Source: Desmodus rotundus (lineage: Eukaryota; Chordata; Mammalia; Chiroptera; Phyllostomidae). From it: a stretch of DNA of 64,000 nucleotides. Shown in pieces: positions 22,385 to 34,531 of the stretch. The stretch covers positions 168,851,220-168,915,219 of the forward strand of contig NC_071390.1 in assembly GCF_022682495.2 (NCBI RefSeq), written 5' to 3'. Positions within the stretch are counted from its first letter, which is position 1, and every line of letters starts with the position of its first letter. The notes under the pieces were generated by a model that searched no databases, was not told the DNA's origin, and saw only the letters and a program-made list of their open reading frames with translations. Position numbers and translations under genes: made by a program.

Positions 22385-22740
22385 AAAGGATTTTGAAAAT
22401 GCAGAAAAATGTAAACAGCAGCAACAAAAAATCATCCATAAACGCACTTTCCAGAGGTAAATGTAGTATGTTTCTTTCCAGTCTTTTTTCTGATGATCCA
22501 TATGTGACTGTTTTCAATAAAATTAGATTCTCAGGGAGTTCTGCTTCCTGCCTTTTTACACCTACCCATAGACTGCATCATTTTTGGTATCATTCAATAT
22601 TATGTGCAGATACTATTTTTAATGGCCATGTAAGTGGTACATTGTGTAACACACATGTTCCACAACTTCTCTAGTGTTTGTGATCCTTTTCTTCTAACAG
22701 GTGTCTAAATTTTGCAGAAAGGAAATCAAGTTCCCATTCA
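22385..22740 (-). repeat. Old L1 fragment, reversed
   Basis: It shows 'gcagaaaaatgtaaacagc', 'catccataaacgcactttcc', 'tttctttccagtcttttttc', 'tttttaatggccatgtaag' and 'gtgtctaaattttgcag'. These are in the order of the reversed 3' region of old L1M elements, with gaps. Confidence 0.6.
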
Positions 22741-24924
22741 CTTATTGGCCATTATGATGGTTTGCTTTGATATTTGGGGCCAGCCTAGCTCCTAAACAGA
22801 ATTTAAAATCAAGGGATGTAACAATTGAGGGAGAGGTGCTTGACAGCTAATCCAGGCATTTGGGGAATACTCACTGGGCCTACCAAGGAAAACCATGGGG
22901 CTCTCAGTCCACATTCCAGGCAACTTCTAAGGCCAGCCCTGCTAAGGTTCAATTAAGATGAGAAAGATCAGGTAACTTTGCAGGAGGACTATAATTTCTG
23001 CAATAACAAATGTCAAATGTTGCCATTTTCGCTGTTCTGAGTGACTGCCTTGTTATTTCTAAGGGTTTTTAGGGTAGTATTTGTCAATGGCGTATCACTG
23101 ACTTTTCAAAGTAATTAACTCCGTATCCAAAAATAAACGTTAATTGTTTAACCACCAGTGTATTAGGCACCATAGGAGGGATGTACCACTTTCTTCCGGA
23201 AAAAATCTGACTTCTCCATTTCTCCAGGAAGGGAGGTATTGTCTTGGAAAATGGTCCACCCCTCCCATTACCTCCTAAGCCGTTAGGCTGGGAAGAAAAC
23301 AGTTATATTGATATATGAAGTTGGAGGCAGATGCCAAGCTAATTGATCTGAGTAGGTTAAATGGGAGAAAATACTTCCAAGAATCAATAGAGATGCTAAT
23401 TCGGCTAATTGTTGGATAGTGTTTCTTTTTTAAGTGAGTGATTTTCCCAATTACTGTTTATCATGTTGATTTTTTTTTTACTCTGAGTTTATCAGTTTTA
23501 ACTTTACTAAACCTTCTGTGATATTGGTTTCCAATGTGTCTTTGTCCCAAAGTTTTTATCACCAACCTGGTGACAGGCAGTTTTCCTGGATATGCAGATC
23601 CCACAGTGCAAAACCGAGGGCTGGACTTGCACCAAGGCCTCTCCAGCAGAGACTATTTTCTGCCAGTGGCATCTACAACAAAGTGATAGTCCTTGTATCA
23701 CTGGAGCCGATGGACCCAGTGACAGAAGTTGAAGTATATTACTTAAATTTGCAAGGGTAACCAGGAGAAAAACTGCGAATTAATCTTATGAATTAAAAAA
23801 CAGGAACAGTTCAGAGGGAGTGGATAGTACGCTAATTTTTTACCTTTTCAGAAGTGTTGGGAGAGGAATGTCAATACATGCTGAAGATTGATAGTTCAAA
23901 ACATAGTTGACAAGAGATACAAAAAGTAGACAAGAGGAAGGTATGAGGGGGCAAGGAGAGACATTTTTCCTTCCTTATTTTCCTCCCCTCTATGTAGTAA
24001 TTTAAAAAATATTAATAACATACACACAAAGGTGTTGGAGTTTGGAAAGAATAGTGAAGAGTTAAGATGGGAGGTGGAATCCTAGCATCCTTGAATGTTA
24101 AGGGCTAAGACATAGAAGAACAGTCTTCTTCCACTCACCCTCTACCTACCCCCTCCTGCCTTTAGAAATGACAGACTAAGAGACAGATGGTAGAATAATA
24201 GAGAATATTGCAAACATTGAGACTCAAAAATGACAAAGCAGAGTATACTCCATTGATATGCATGATATTTTCTTGGAATAATACTTGGAAAGTTTTCCTT
24301 GCTAACCACCCCTTCCCCACCCACAAGCCTGCTCACTAATGCCTGAAATTCTTTTAAGATGGGACTCAGCCTTTCATTCCAAAATGAGGGATACCCTAGG
24401 GAAAAATTTACACATTAACTCAGGGTTCTGCTCGAGTGGTTTTGACCTAAATTGAAACAAAGGTTTAAATGTCTGATACTAGAAGAGTACAAAACTGAAT
24501 GCTGAGATGAAGGAAGCTCAGTCGATGTGAAATCTCAGTCTCAAAAAGGATGACCAGAGGCAACAGATACAAATATTTATATCATCTCTGTTTCCTGCTG
24601 TGTTTCCTGCTGTCCACTCTCTTTGCCCGGCCTCCTTCTTTCTTTCTGTGCAATGGCCCATGATGTTGTTGTTTTTACGGCCAACATCAACATCAGAATT
24701 GGAATTTCAAACAGTCGCTGTCAGATATTGGCTGGAATCTTTGGCGGATCCCCCGCTGGAGTTTTCACTTTCATATCTGGGTAGTAATGATAAAGCCAAA
24801 CTAATCCATCAGCTGGCAGTGAACTTGGACTAGAGAAGAAAGATTCAAGGTCTTTCTTAGGGAAGCTGGAGGTCACTGGCAAAAAGAATTCACACACACA
24901 TCAGGGAAACAAGAAGTGTCTCCC
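22741..24924. other. Unannotated DNA
   Basis: No gene is recognised. A 12-bp direct duplication (tgtttcctgctg) sits at 24589-24612. Other open frames (e.g. 23518-23760) have no domain. Confidence 0.35.
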
Positions 24925-24942
24925 TGCAAGTAATGTGTCATG

Positions 24943-24985
24943 TCATCATCATCACCATCAACATCATCACTAGCATCGTCAACAC
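24943..24985. repeat. Degenerate (CAT)n tract
   Basis: Imperfect CAT/CAA/CAC triplets such as 'catcatcatcaccatcaaca', directly visible. Confidence 0.7.
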
Positions 24986-24989
24986 TGCA

Positions 24990-25185
24990 CTCAAGTTGCC
25001 ATGTGACCTGGAACGTTCACTTCTCTGATGATCAGTCTGCTCATTTGTAAAATGGAGACACTGAACTTTGTCGTGCTCACCTTATAGAGGAAGGACATGT
25101 AAATGTCAAGGAACAAATGAGGTAAAGAGGCATAGAAAAGCCATTGGAAAGCACTAAGCAAATATGAACATAATCAGAAATGGTT
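24990..25185 (+). repeat. MIR SINE, forward
   Basis: It contains 'gccatgtgacctggaacg', 'tcatttgtaaaatggagac', 'atgaggtaaagaggcata' and 'gaaagcactaagcaaatatg', the MIR core and 3' half. Confidence 0.65.
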
Positions 25186-25479
25186 CCAAGGTTGCCAGCT
25201 CTTTGAGGTCAGGAGCCCTACGCAGCACTGCATGGAGTGCTGCGCATCGCAGACATCGGACTTGTTTTAGTATATCTGAGCGATCAGGGCACAAAAGACG
25301 GTGTGACTGACTCTGTCAGACAACCTATGGACAGTCAGGGCTACGGTTTCGGAAGACACAGAGTCCTCTCCAGGAAGAACTCCACAGCGAAATAGTGGAG
25401 TGAACACTTTAGTTTGGCTTTGAAGCATAGACCAGGGTTAGCTGGCTTTAGACAAAGAGAGAAGACAATCAAAGATAGA
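25186..25479. other. Unrecognised DNA with a perfect hairpin
   Basis: It opens with a possible L2 3' trace (ctctttgaggtcaggagcc). A 9-bp perfect stem (cgcagcact / agtgctgcg) with a 6-nt loop lies at 25221-25244. No gene or RNA family is recognised. Confidence 0.35.
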
Positions 25480-25740
25480 GGCAAGGTATAATTGGTACAT
25501 TTGTCAAGTGCTTATAATATATCCAGATATGGTTGTCTGGTAGCCCTTCGCATGAATTGGTTAGTCTTGTCAACAGTTTTCTGAGGGATGAACATAAATA
25601 CTAGTAGAATTCCCCAATAATTTATATCTTATACATAGAATGTGATACAAAGAAGTTGAGTTGTCTGAGATCACACAGCTAATAATGGGGAGGCCTGTGT
25701 GACTGACTCCAAACCCCGTGCTCTTAACCACACTGGAAAG
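25480..25740 (-). repeat. MIR SINE, reversed
   Basis: It has 'gcttataatatatccagata', 'gaagttgagttgtctgagatcacacagc', 'taataatggggaggc' and 'ccaaaccccgtgctctt', the reversed MIR from core to tRNA-like part. Confidence 0.65.
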
Positions 25741-27134
25741 TGGACGTGCACTTACGCCCATTTGCCTGTAAGATGGCATTGACGCTCAGAGGGTGTTCCG
25801 TCCTGACATTCCTGGAAGAGATGCTCCTTTGTAGCCTAAACCCTGTGAAAATGCATTTATAACCTATCATTATTTGCAGGGTCAGTATATGAGAATTTTC
25901 CTACTGGCCAAAATCAATCCTTGGGGTACTGTCATGGTTGTTCGTAGACATGTACATGATGACAAAAAATTTGAGTCTTCTGATGCTCCCAGCTGAGGTA
26001 CAACACAGGGAGGCTCTGCTTTCTTTCTTTGGTAGCTCTTGGTGGTGGTAGCAGGATCTATTCAGTGGCACGCTTTTCACATTTGCGCTATTCACTGGTG
26101 AGTTTGCAATTGGAAATGACCTCCCCCAGTGTAGCGCTAAAGTTCTGTCTAGTATCCCTAGGCACATGAAAAAGCTATGATATGGAAAAGCACACGTGTT
26201 AGATAAGCCTCATTCAGACATGAGTTACAGTGCTATTGGCCACAAGTTCAGTGACAATGAATCAAATATATATAAATTAAGATGCCTTTAAACAGAAACA
26301 CACATAAAACAATGTTATATATTGACTGGTTGTCAAAAATGTGGCCAGAGGCTCACAGGAACCTAACCCTGTGTCTCTCCTAGGACCAGTGGTTCAGTAC
26401 TCTCTAACTCAGTGTTGACAGTGAATTTATAAAACATAACTGCCATGAATAAGAAGAATCAACTCTATTTCCTTAAAGGCATCACATGTTGCCTGCAGTA
26501 TCACTCATTGGCTACTTTTCACAAATTAATTTATTGGAGTTACTAAGTCCTCTTGGGGATAGGGAGGATGCTAGAGGTAGGGACAGAAGTGGAAAATGGG
26601 ATGGACAGTGTCCTGAGCCAGATGGACAAGCATAGATGACTAATCATAAGAGTGAGGAAGATGGCAGCAGCCTGATCAGTTGGAGAGAGCTGGGTGGTTG
26701 AGACTCTGGGTATGAGAGATGCTAAAAGGAGTCAAGGAGGGGGGCCAGGGGCCACAGGCTGTAGCTGCTCATCATTTCATCCTTAAGAACAAGGCCACTG
26801 CCTAATGGGCAGTGCCCATTATAGTCAATAGAAATGACCCATCATCACTGCCTTCTCTCCAAAAGGCCAGGGAACTCTGCACTTTCCCATTCAATGTGTC
26901 TAATTATGATTTCTCCACTCCAGGCTGTGCTTCTAAAGTATTCCATGGGACCCAGTGCCCATCAGGTCAGAGGAGAGTGGACAGACTGTCCAGCACCTGA
27001 GGCCTATCACCACAGGTTCAAAGCTTCTCTGAAGATTTGTTTTATCTCAGACACTTAGGTGAATTTTGCATTATACTCTATAATGTACCTATACCCGTAA
27101 GGGCAACAAAAAGTAACATACAGTTAATACTTTA
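25741..27134. other. Unannotated DNA
   Basis: No gene or clear repeat is seen. A near-palindrome (atgggca g tgcccat) and a small hairpin (cactgcc...ggcagtg) lie at 26787-26820. Confidence 0.35.
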
Positions 27135-27385
27135 AGAATAATAGTTCCTGTGTGTGGAATACTGACCACGAGCCAAGTACTATTCTATGTATTTTACTCT
27201 TACTGTTCTTTTTAAATCCTTGCAACATAAAATAATATCATTATTATTGTCACCATCCTCATTTTACAGATGGAAAAACTAAGGCTTGGAAAGAACCGTG
27301 ACTTTGCCTGAGCTCACTCTGCTTAATCAGTGCCGGATGCAAAAGTGAAACCCAAGCCCATTGAATCCAGAGCTCTGCTGGATTG
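27135..27385 (-). repeat. MIR SINE, reversed, near full length
   Basis: 'gaccacgagccaagtactatt', 'cttgcaacataaaataatatcattatta', 'cctcattttacagatggaaaaactaagg', 'gcctgagctcactctgc' and 'gaaacccaagccca' give a nearly complete reversed MIR. Confidence 0.85.
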
Positions 27386-28034
27386 TTTGAGGGCCAGCTG
27401 AAGTTTCTTGTCCAGCAATCTCTCCATTTCCCCTATAATGAGATCAGTGTCCTCTGAAGTCACAGCACTCACCATCTATACCCCTTTCCTAATTATATAT
27501 GCCTTACGGCATTAGATACATTGTTATTTACATTTTATCATAATTACAGCATGCCCACCTGAGGGCTTCTGGAACCCCCAAGCCCAAGACCTCAAGTTTG
27601 AGAAAGACAAATGTACCTGATCAGGCCTGCCAGGGAAATGCTCAGTATTGTTTAAGCTAAGCAATAGGTTTCGGCATAAGTCACAGACCACCTTACAGCC
27701 TCAAATGGAGGGAAAGAGAAATAAAGAGGGAACATTAAAGCGGTAGTGAAAGGAACAAAATGGAGGAAGGTAAAAAAATACTATTAGCGGAGGGAAAGGA
27801 CAATGGGTTAGAAAAATAAGCAAATGAAGTGGTGTAAGAGCCTGGGCATGGCAGCGAAGGAATGATAATGACAAAGGTGTCTGTCACTGCCCTTGGACCA
27901 TGGGAATGCCAGTCTCCCATGGGTTGGCCCAAGTTCAAGGCTACTATTTAATAAACAGGAGCTATGACCCTATGTTCACTAATGATAAATTAGAAAACCG
28001 TGAACGATTCAACCATCTTCCAGCTGGACTCCTT
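27386..28034. other. Unannotated DNA
   Basis: No gene or repeat is recognised. Confidence 0.35.
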
Positions 28035-28160
28035 GTCAAGTATTAAGATCCTGAGATGAGCAAGATCTAGTCTCCACCCTCAAGGAACTCACAGCCCAGG
28101 CGTGGAGACACAGCATGTTAACAAATGTATGTCAAAACAGTATGACAAGTGTAATACAAA
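28035..28160 (-). repeat. L2 3'-end fragment, reversed
   Basis: It reads 'gatgagcaagatctagtctc', 'caccctcaaggaactcacag' and 'ggagacacagcatgttaaca', matching the reversed L2 3'UTR pattern (agacaaggtccctgccctc, aggagctcacagtct). Confidence 0.65.
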
Positions 28161-28379
28161 AAAACACGTCCCCAAGAGTAGGGAGGGCTAACTGCATCCG
28201 GGCCGGTCAGGAAACATGTCATAGAAAGAAAATGCAGGTATCTGTGTTTGTTTGATGGGGGATTAAAAAAAAAAGGAAAGACAAAAGCAAATAAAAATGT
28301 CCAGCTTAAGTCCACCTGATTCAGTAGCAAAGTAACAATGTATCTGTTAATGTTCTTCTTCCATTCTCTGCAATTGTAA

Positions 28380-30360
28380 TAAAGTCCAAAAAAACACATG
28401 TGAGATTGAATCACCGCCCATAAGACCTTGATTTACCCAGGGAAAATGGACTGTCTCAGCCTCCGTGCCCTGAGCAGAACAGACAAGCCAATTTTGCCTT
28501 TAAAAAATCAACAGGTAGAGGCATAACAAAGGTCATATATTATGAGGCTGCAGATGGAAATTCAGCCCAGCAGTTACATCGACACAGTTATTACTGTTAT
28601 TACAGCTAAACCTCCTCATTCCGCTGACATTATTAACCAAGACAAATGTGGCCCTGCAGCTTTATTTCATGGGTAGATCACCTATTAAACCAAGAACAGT
28701 ATCATTGTCTTTTGCAGCACTTCCAAAATTGCTTCCTGCCTCTGAGAGGTTCCCTGGCCTTTATTCCCCTTGCCATCAAAATAGACGCCATCCATCTTGT
28801 CCATGCTGTTGCATGGCCAGCCTCCGTTTGCATATCCTAGCAAATCCCCGCAGCATCCGTTCAGGTAAGAGACGTGCAGTTGCAGCAATCATTTGTGCAA
28901 TCATCAGTATGCTCTCTGGCAACCTCATTTAGGTGCTTACCGAGTGAGTCAGCCCCTTAAAAAACCCAGCATTTATCAGGCTATTTTCCTCCCCTCTAAC
29001 CAAAAATGCATGTTTCAGGATCCATTAATGAACTCATCCCAGAATCTGAGAACGCTACTTCAATCTGGAGGACAAAATCCAGCCTCGGACAGTTCAAGCG
29101 ATTTGACCCAATTTACCCAGCTTTCTGTGACTAAACAGGGAGTAAAACTGAGGTCATATAAGAGTTTTTCCCACCTATTTACCTAGGGAAAATGGCCACT
29201 CTTTTCAAACAGGATTGTAAGTCATTACTTACTAAGTGGTGATAACTAAAATTCAAGCCACTTTCATTTGGCTTATGGGTTGAGCTGATTTTTGCATTTC
29301 ATTTTTGCATTTAGTGATACCTCTATTACCTCCATTTATTTACTGAGTAAATCATTCCCACACTCCCAATCACACGCCTTGGGTTCGATCACGCCCCCTT
29401 CTTGTCGAAGGGGGGACAATTTATCCTGGGCCTGGCAATATGGACAACTTTTGACTGAGCCCTAGGTGCACCTGATAATTATAAATAAAAATTCAGACAG
29501 AAGTAATTATGATCATCACTCAATAGCATCCTTGGTTCTCTCGTGAATGGCCAAATCGAGAGGCAGCAGGGTAGGACAACCTCAGCCTCAAGAAAAGGGA
29601 AATATCTTTTAGGTTTTGTGAAACGTCAAATGATCAAAGCTGTCCGTGGAGGTTTGCCATATGGCTTGGGCTTTTGCTTTTCTTTTCCCTTGAATTTTCT
29701 TTAATAAAACACACCAACTTGTCAGTGTTGAGCAACAGCAAAATAGCAGCACTTGAGGTTCCGAAAACGTCAAGGTCGGCAGGCTGACATCCGAGGGCCT
29801 CTGTGGGCCGCCCCTCCCTTGGCAGAGCCCTGTTGTCTCCGTGGTTCTTCTGGTCTGTGGGCAGCCGACTGATCCAGGGCCAGACCCGGCTCCCCAGCTC
29901 TTTGCCTTTTGGCGACCCGCCACCTGGAGTCTGTTCAAATGAACAAGCTGCCTTTTCTTCCTGCATATTGGTTTCTCCTCCATTGGAAAACAAAACTCTT
30001 CCCCATCTGCTTGCTTCTGGGACCGCCATAATTGCATGGAGGATAATTGGCCGCAACTCAATCTGAGGGAAACCCTGTTGATTCGAAGCACAGTCTCAAT
30101 AAACGTTTGTGTTTCATCGTTTTGCTAAATGGAGCCTGTGTCCCAGCCAGCTTTGCTAACGCAGGAGTGGAAATTAATGGGAGGCATATGAGGAGGAGGG
30201 GAAGCATCGAACAATACTCCACCATGACCCTCTTTGTTTCCAAGAATTCTCTACTGTCAGGGGATCCACCGATTTGTCTGGGTCGTGTGCCCCCAATCCA
30301 TAAAGCACCAAAATGAATGATGTCAGAATGGAGCCCTAAACCAATAGGATTGCCAAGAAT
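28380..30360. other. Repeat-poor stretch, conserved-noncoding candidate
   Basis: About 2 kb shows no repeat I can recognise, in sharp contrast to its surroundings. It has mixed composition and several homeobox/AT-hook-like words, e.g. 'cattattaaccaagac' near 28628 and 'atttcatttttgcatttagt' near 29300. Chance frames occur, notably 29609-30091 minus (160 codons, Lys/Arg/Gln-rich, no known domain). It could hold enhancers or weakly conserved exons; neither can be shown from this sequence alone. A perfect 8-bp hairpin (cccccttc/gaaggggg) lies at 29394-29414. Confidence 0.35.
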
Positions 30361-30524
30361 AGGACCATTTCCCTGACTCCATGTACTGAGCTGGTCAACT
30401 CACATTAAAAAAGAAAAAATATATATATCACAGCCTGAATACCTAGCATTTGCTTTCTGACATGGTCATCGGCTGCCATAGAAGAAGCAACTCCAGTCTG
30501 TACTCAGACCAAGCAGGGCATATT

Positions 30525-30778
30525 AGTGCAAGAGAATAAGCTTGCCATTCACACATCTGGGTTCGAGTCCTGCCGCTGCTACTCAGACGCTGTGTGACCT
30601 TGATTGAGCATGTCCTTTAATCCCTCCCAGCCGTGGTGTCTCATCTCTTACATGGGGTTAAGAATCATTTCTAACTCATTGGGATTCTGTGGACGAGATC
30701 ATTCATGTAAGGATTACATCATATCTAATGCACTGCAAGCTCTGTAAAACTTGGCTATTATTGCTTATTGCAGTTGGT
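30525..30778 (+). repeat. MIR SINE, forward, near full length
   Basis: 'catctgggttcgagtcctgc', 'cgctgtgtgaccttgattgagc', 'tctcatctcttacatgggg', 'gtaaggattacatcatatc' and 'cttggctattattgctt' follow MIR from the tRNA-like B box to the 3' end. Confidence 0.85.
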
Positions 30779-30834
30779 AATTCAATGCACTTTTACTTAG
30801 CATTTACTCTCTATTGGGCCTCATTTATGGTCTG

Positions 30835-31480
30835 CAAATAGAGCACAGAAAAATATGGACAAGGTTCGGGCAATCATGAATATTAGATACTTGTAAAGGA
30901 GACAGACAACAAACACTGAAATAAATTTATAAATAAAATCATTTGAAAGAGTAAGAATTTCCCTGAACAAAATAAAACAAAGTAGATGGGGTAGACAAAG
31001 TAGATGGGGTAGAGAGTTGGGTGGGGACTACCACTCGAGGCAGGGTATTCAAGAGAGACCTCTCTCTAAAGTGGAAATCTCTGAGTTGCAACTTAAATGC
31101 TTAGACATAGAAAAGAGCTAGTGCAAAGTCCCATAGCAGCATGGTCTTAACATGGCCAAGGGAAAAATGAAGACCAGTGAGGCTGAAAAAGAGTGAGCAA
31201 GGAATGAGAGAGACGTGAAATGAAGTCAGAGGACTTGGCAGGACCTTGAAGTTCAAGGTAAGTATTCTTTTGTGCATAATGGAAGGCTCTGTAAGGAACC
31301 GGTGTTAAGTAAATTATATGTTTAAATGCTCCCTCTGGCTGCTGTGAGTACATGGTCATGGGCAAGGGCAGAAGCAGAACAACAGGAGCCCGGTGCCCTG
31401 GCCTTGTTGAGAGATGATGGAACGTGGACTACAGTAGTAACTGCAGAGATAGAGGGAGGTGCACAGCACTCCAGTCAATT
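30835..31480 (-). repeat. L2 LINE fragment, reversed, long
   Basis: Segments run in reversed L2 order: 'aggagacagacaacaaacac', 'caagagagacctctctctaaag', 'agctagtgcaaagtcccatag', 'aagaccagtgaggctgaa', 'agagtgagcaaggaatgag', 'gaccttgaagttcaaggtaag', 'gctccctctggctgctgtg' and 'gatgatggaacgtggact'. It is one of the longest L2 copies here. An 18-bp tandem duplication (acaaagtagatggggtag) lies at about 30978-31013. Confidence 0.8.
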
Positions 31481-31964
31481 TCAGCAAGGCCAAGGAGCCT
31501 GGCACATGCTTGTTTTCACTGATCTGATTAAGCTCAAGTTCTTAATTTCAGTCCTGAGTTCACCTGTCCAGCTGTGTACATGTGGACAATGGAGAGGATT
31601 GAAATGAGGTATATTCAAGGGACTTGTTTTCACTATGCAACTTAGACAGGGTAGGGGAGTGGACAGGGCCTTTGTCTTTTAGTCAAAAGAACCAAGAATG
31701 AGCTGGACTCTACCACCCACCAGCTGCGTCCCTGATGAAGACACTCAACATCCAGCCTTTCTTAGCTCAGCTGTAAAATTCAGGGGACCGTACTGCTTGT
31801 AGAGTTGTGAAGATAAACACGTGGAAACTGTTCTGCACCTGTAATGCAGTATTAAACTCTAGGGGAGTATTTCCAAACAGAGAGCTGGGGCGGATGGCTT
31901 CTGCTTGTCTTGAACTTCAGGGCCCGACCACAGGGCCAACTGTGCCATGTCTTGTCTGAGTTTC

Positions 31965-32152
31965 TATGTGTGTTTCCTGTGGGTCCTGTAACAAATTGCC
32001 ATAAACTGGGTGGCTTAAGACAACAGAAACTTATTCTCTCACAGTTCTACTGGCTAGAAGTTCAAAATCAAGGTGTTGGTAAGACCATGCTCCCAGTAAA
32101 GACTCTGGGGAAGAGCTCTTCTTGCCTCCTCAAACTTCTGGGGATTCCAGGT

Positions 32153-32199
<47 letters not shown>

Positions 32200-32460
32200 G
32201 CAACATGACTCCAACCTGTGCCTCCACCTGCACATGGCTGCCTTCGCTCTGAGTCTGTGCCCACCTCTTTGCAAGGCATCCCCCTCCCCCTGTGTTTCTG
32301 TTTTCTCTCCATGTTAGGGCATCAGTCATATTAGATCAGGGCCCACCCTAATTGAGTTTGACCTCATCTTAACTTGATTACATCTACAAAGACGATTTCC
32401 AATGAGTACCAGCTACCAGGGATTAGGGCTTCAACATATCTCTCTGAGGGATACAAAGAA
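31965..32460 (-). repeat. MaLR-type LTR, reversed, with internal (CT)n
   Basis: It reads 'cataaactgggtggcttaag', 'cttattctctcacagttcta', 'tggctagaagttcaaaatc', then after a CT run 'gtttgacctcatcttaacttgattacatc', 'tacaaagacgatttccaa' and 'gggcttcaacatatctc'. This matches an MLT/MaLR LTR read on the minus strand. The 135-codon frame here follows the CT run and is spurious. Confidence 0.65.
32157..32196. repeat. (CT)n microsatellite
   Basis: About 20 perfect CT units lie inside the LTR. The Ser/Leu and Glu/Arg repeat frames come from this run. Confidence 0.95.
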
Positions 32461-33439
32461 GGAAAAACTCAGATTTGGACTGTCCCGGTATCTTAGTAAA
32501 TAGAAGAACAATGGCCGATTTTGAGTTACCGGCTTGTCTTGGCAAGAGGGCAAAATCAAGAATCTGGGGGTTAGAACCATTGGTTGATGGGATAGGATGG
32601 GATAAGTTTGATGTTAAGACTAAAATTTAAGCTGGAGCCATCTGGTGGCCCCAAAGGGAGTTGTCAGGTTGGAAGACATAAGGACCAGAGGAGGCAGTCT
32701 TGTTCTAAGGACAGTTAAACTGCTACAACAGGGGGCAATGGGGGCTCACACAATGGTAATGCCTGGGCATTCCATTTGCCATGCAAACAGTAGGTTACCT
32801 ACCAAGAAACCAAGAAAAAGATTCAAGGAAAGCAGGTTTCAAATTCTGCAGGTTACCGGTTCAGCACAGGTGGGAGCCCTAAAGAATTTAGACCTTCAAC
32901 TGGTCTGAACTGTATGTGTGTCTGAGAGTGGTTCCATCTGGCAGACAGCCATGACGCTAGGCAGACAAGTTGAGGAATTAAAAAAAAAAAGTCTTCCTTT
33001 GTTGATTTACTTTTCGTTTTAATAAAACTTCAGTTTAAACTTTTGTGAATATACGCTTCCTTTCTAAAGAGATATAGTAAGCAATAATCTCAACTTATTA
33101 ACAGGTTTTTTTTTTCTCTCTTAGCTGGGGAGGGACTAATCCTGGAATTAACTCAGTACATTTAAAAATGTTCAAATGGAACTTCATGGGGTATCTTCTG
33201 AAAGAAATTAATTCAAGGAATGTCAAGTTTTATGTAGAGAGGAAAGAAGCAGAATATTCTCTTTCCTCACACTATCATACTGGCTTGTGGGGATCAAAGA
33301 AGTAGGCAAATCACTCTCTGAGTGCTGATGAAATGAAATGTGGACTTTGAATCCATAAAGCAGAACTGACGGTGTCTCTTTCAAAGCATCAGTACTGCCA
33401 TGTGAATTTCACTGTGTGTAATCACTCCACCCACATGTG
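32461..33439. other. Unannotated DNA
   Basis: No gene or confident repeat is seen. An 87-codon frame at 32645-32908 has no recognisable domain. Confidence 0.35.
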
Positions 33440-33660
33440 TCCTATCAAACCCCATCAGCAAACATTTATTAGCACCAGCACTGTACCAGCCTTCGAGAGC
33501 TACAGCGATACGTTAGTGTCATTGGACTTCCCGTGTCTGTGTACTTCCTCGTGTCTCTCCCACACTAGAATGAAAGCCCCCTGAGAGCAGGGTCTTTCCT
33601 CTCCACGTCGCTGGACCACAGTGGCATCCAAACCCAAAGGCTGAATGTACCTGACGCACA
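33440..33660. repeat. L2 3' ends in opposite orientations
   Basis: 33455-33520 (caaacatttattagcaccag, ctgtaccagccttcg) resembles a reversed L2 3' end. 33545-33660 (cacactagaatgaaagcccc, ctgagagcagggtcttt) resembles a forward L2 3'UTR. Both are diverged. They are either two insertions or one rearranged copy. Confidence 0.5.
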
Positions 33661-34302
33661 CACCTCTCACTTCCCCCTAGCTGTATGGAGGAAACTCTCT
33701 GGGGACAGTGGCCTCTGAAGGGAGAACAATAGGACATTCCAAGCAGAGAAAGGACATGAGCAAAAGCATGGAAATCATTAAGTCAAATTAGAAGATGGCA
33801 AGTTTGAAGTTAATACCAAAAAGTTAGCGAGTAACATACAGTGGCCCCATGCGAGTGATCCCCACCTGCCCTTCCAGACTTCAGTACCAGCTGGTGTTCC
33901 TCTAGAGAAGGAAACCAGCCTAGGTGTTCTCATCAGGAAGGGATTTTACAGGGGGCACGGGAGCTTCCAGGATTCTCGGGGCTGCTGGACTCATGTGTTC
34001 CAGGCTGGGCCACTGGGAACTCCAGGGACATCTCCTGGATCAACACAGGTGAGCCGCCAGGGGAGCTGTACCTGGCCTGGGAAGCTGCACCACCTCTGGC
34101 TCCACCACAGCTGCCTCCGAAGCCCCGGGAGGCTGACAGTGCACAAGGGACCCTGCTGCAGAAACACCCCCATCCACACCCTTGTCCAAGAGGGGTGGGG
34201 AGATGGCACTTTCCCAATACTGCACAAAAGCACTCTGGGAGAACCTAACTCAAATCCAGAGCCTTCTCCATAACGAATTCCAGGAGATGTTGTTTTAGTT
34301 TG
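33661..34302. other. Unannotated, locally GC-rich DNA
   Basis: 33940-34270 is GC-rich with several overlapping open frames on both strands (up to 94 codons), none with a known domain. It may be a decayed LTR, but no family is evident. Confidence 0.3.
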
Positions 34303-34314
34303 TTTTCAGCTTTT

Positions 34315-34518
34315 CAAAAAAGACTTTATTTATTTATTTTTAGAGTGGGGGAGGGAGGAAGAGAGAAAGAGAAACATCAATGTATGGTTGCCTCTTTCCT
34401 GTGCCCTCTACTGGGGCCCTGTCCTGCAACCCAGGCACATGTCCTGACTGGGAATCGAACTGGTGCCCTTTTGTTCTCAGGCTGGCACTCAATGCACTGA
34501 GCCACACCAGCCAGGGCT
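34315..34518 (-). mobile_element. VES SINE, reversed
   Basis: Read in reverse it begins 'gccctggctggtgtggctc' (34518 backwards) with 'gggaatcgaactggtgcc' as the complement of the B-box region, and 'ctgcaacccaggcacatgt'. It ends in a 'tttatttatttattttt' tail complement at 34326-34342. A duplicated flank of the form 'tttcag(c/t)tttt' is visible at 34304-34314 and 34521-34531. It is bat-specific and tRNA-derived. Confidence 0.95.
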
Positions 34519-34531
34519 GCTTTCAGTTTTT

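Noticed and set aside
29380..29392. 'gggttcgatcacg' resembling a polymerase III B box
   Set aside because: No A box at a suitable distance and no tRNA fold; short matches of this kind are expected by chance.
29609..30091. 160-codon minus-strand frame in the repeat-poor island
   Set aside because: No known motif; an overlapping 140-codon frame on the same strand (29634-30056) shows the region is simply stop-poor.
32054..32329. Glu/Arg-repeat frames
   Set aside because: These are translations of the (CT)n run at 32157-32196 inside an LTR.
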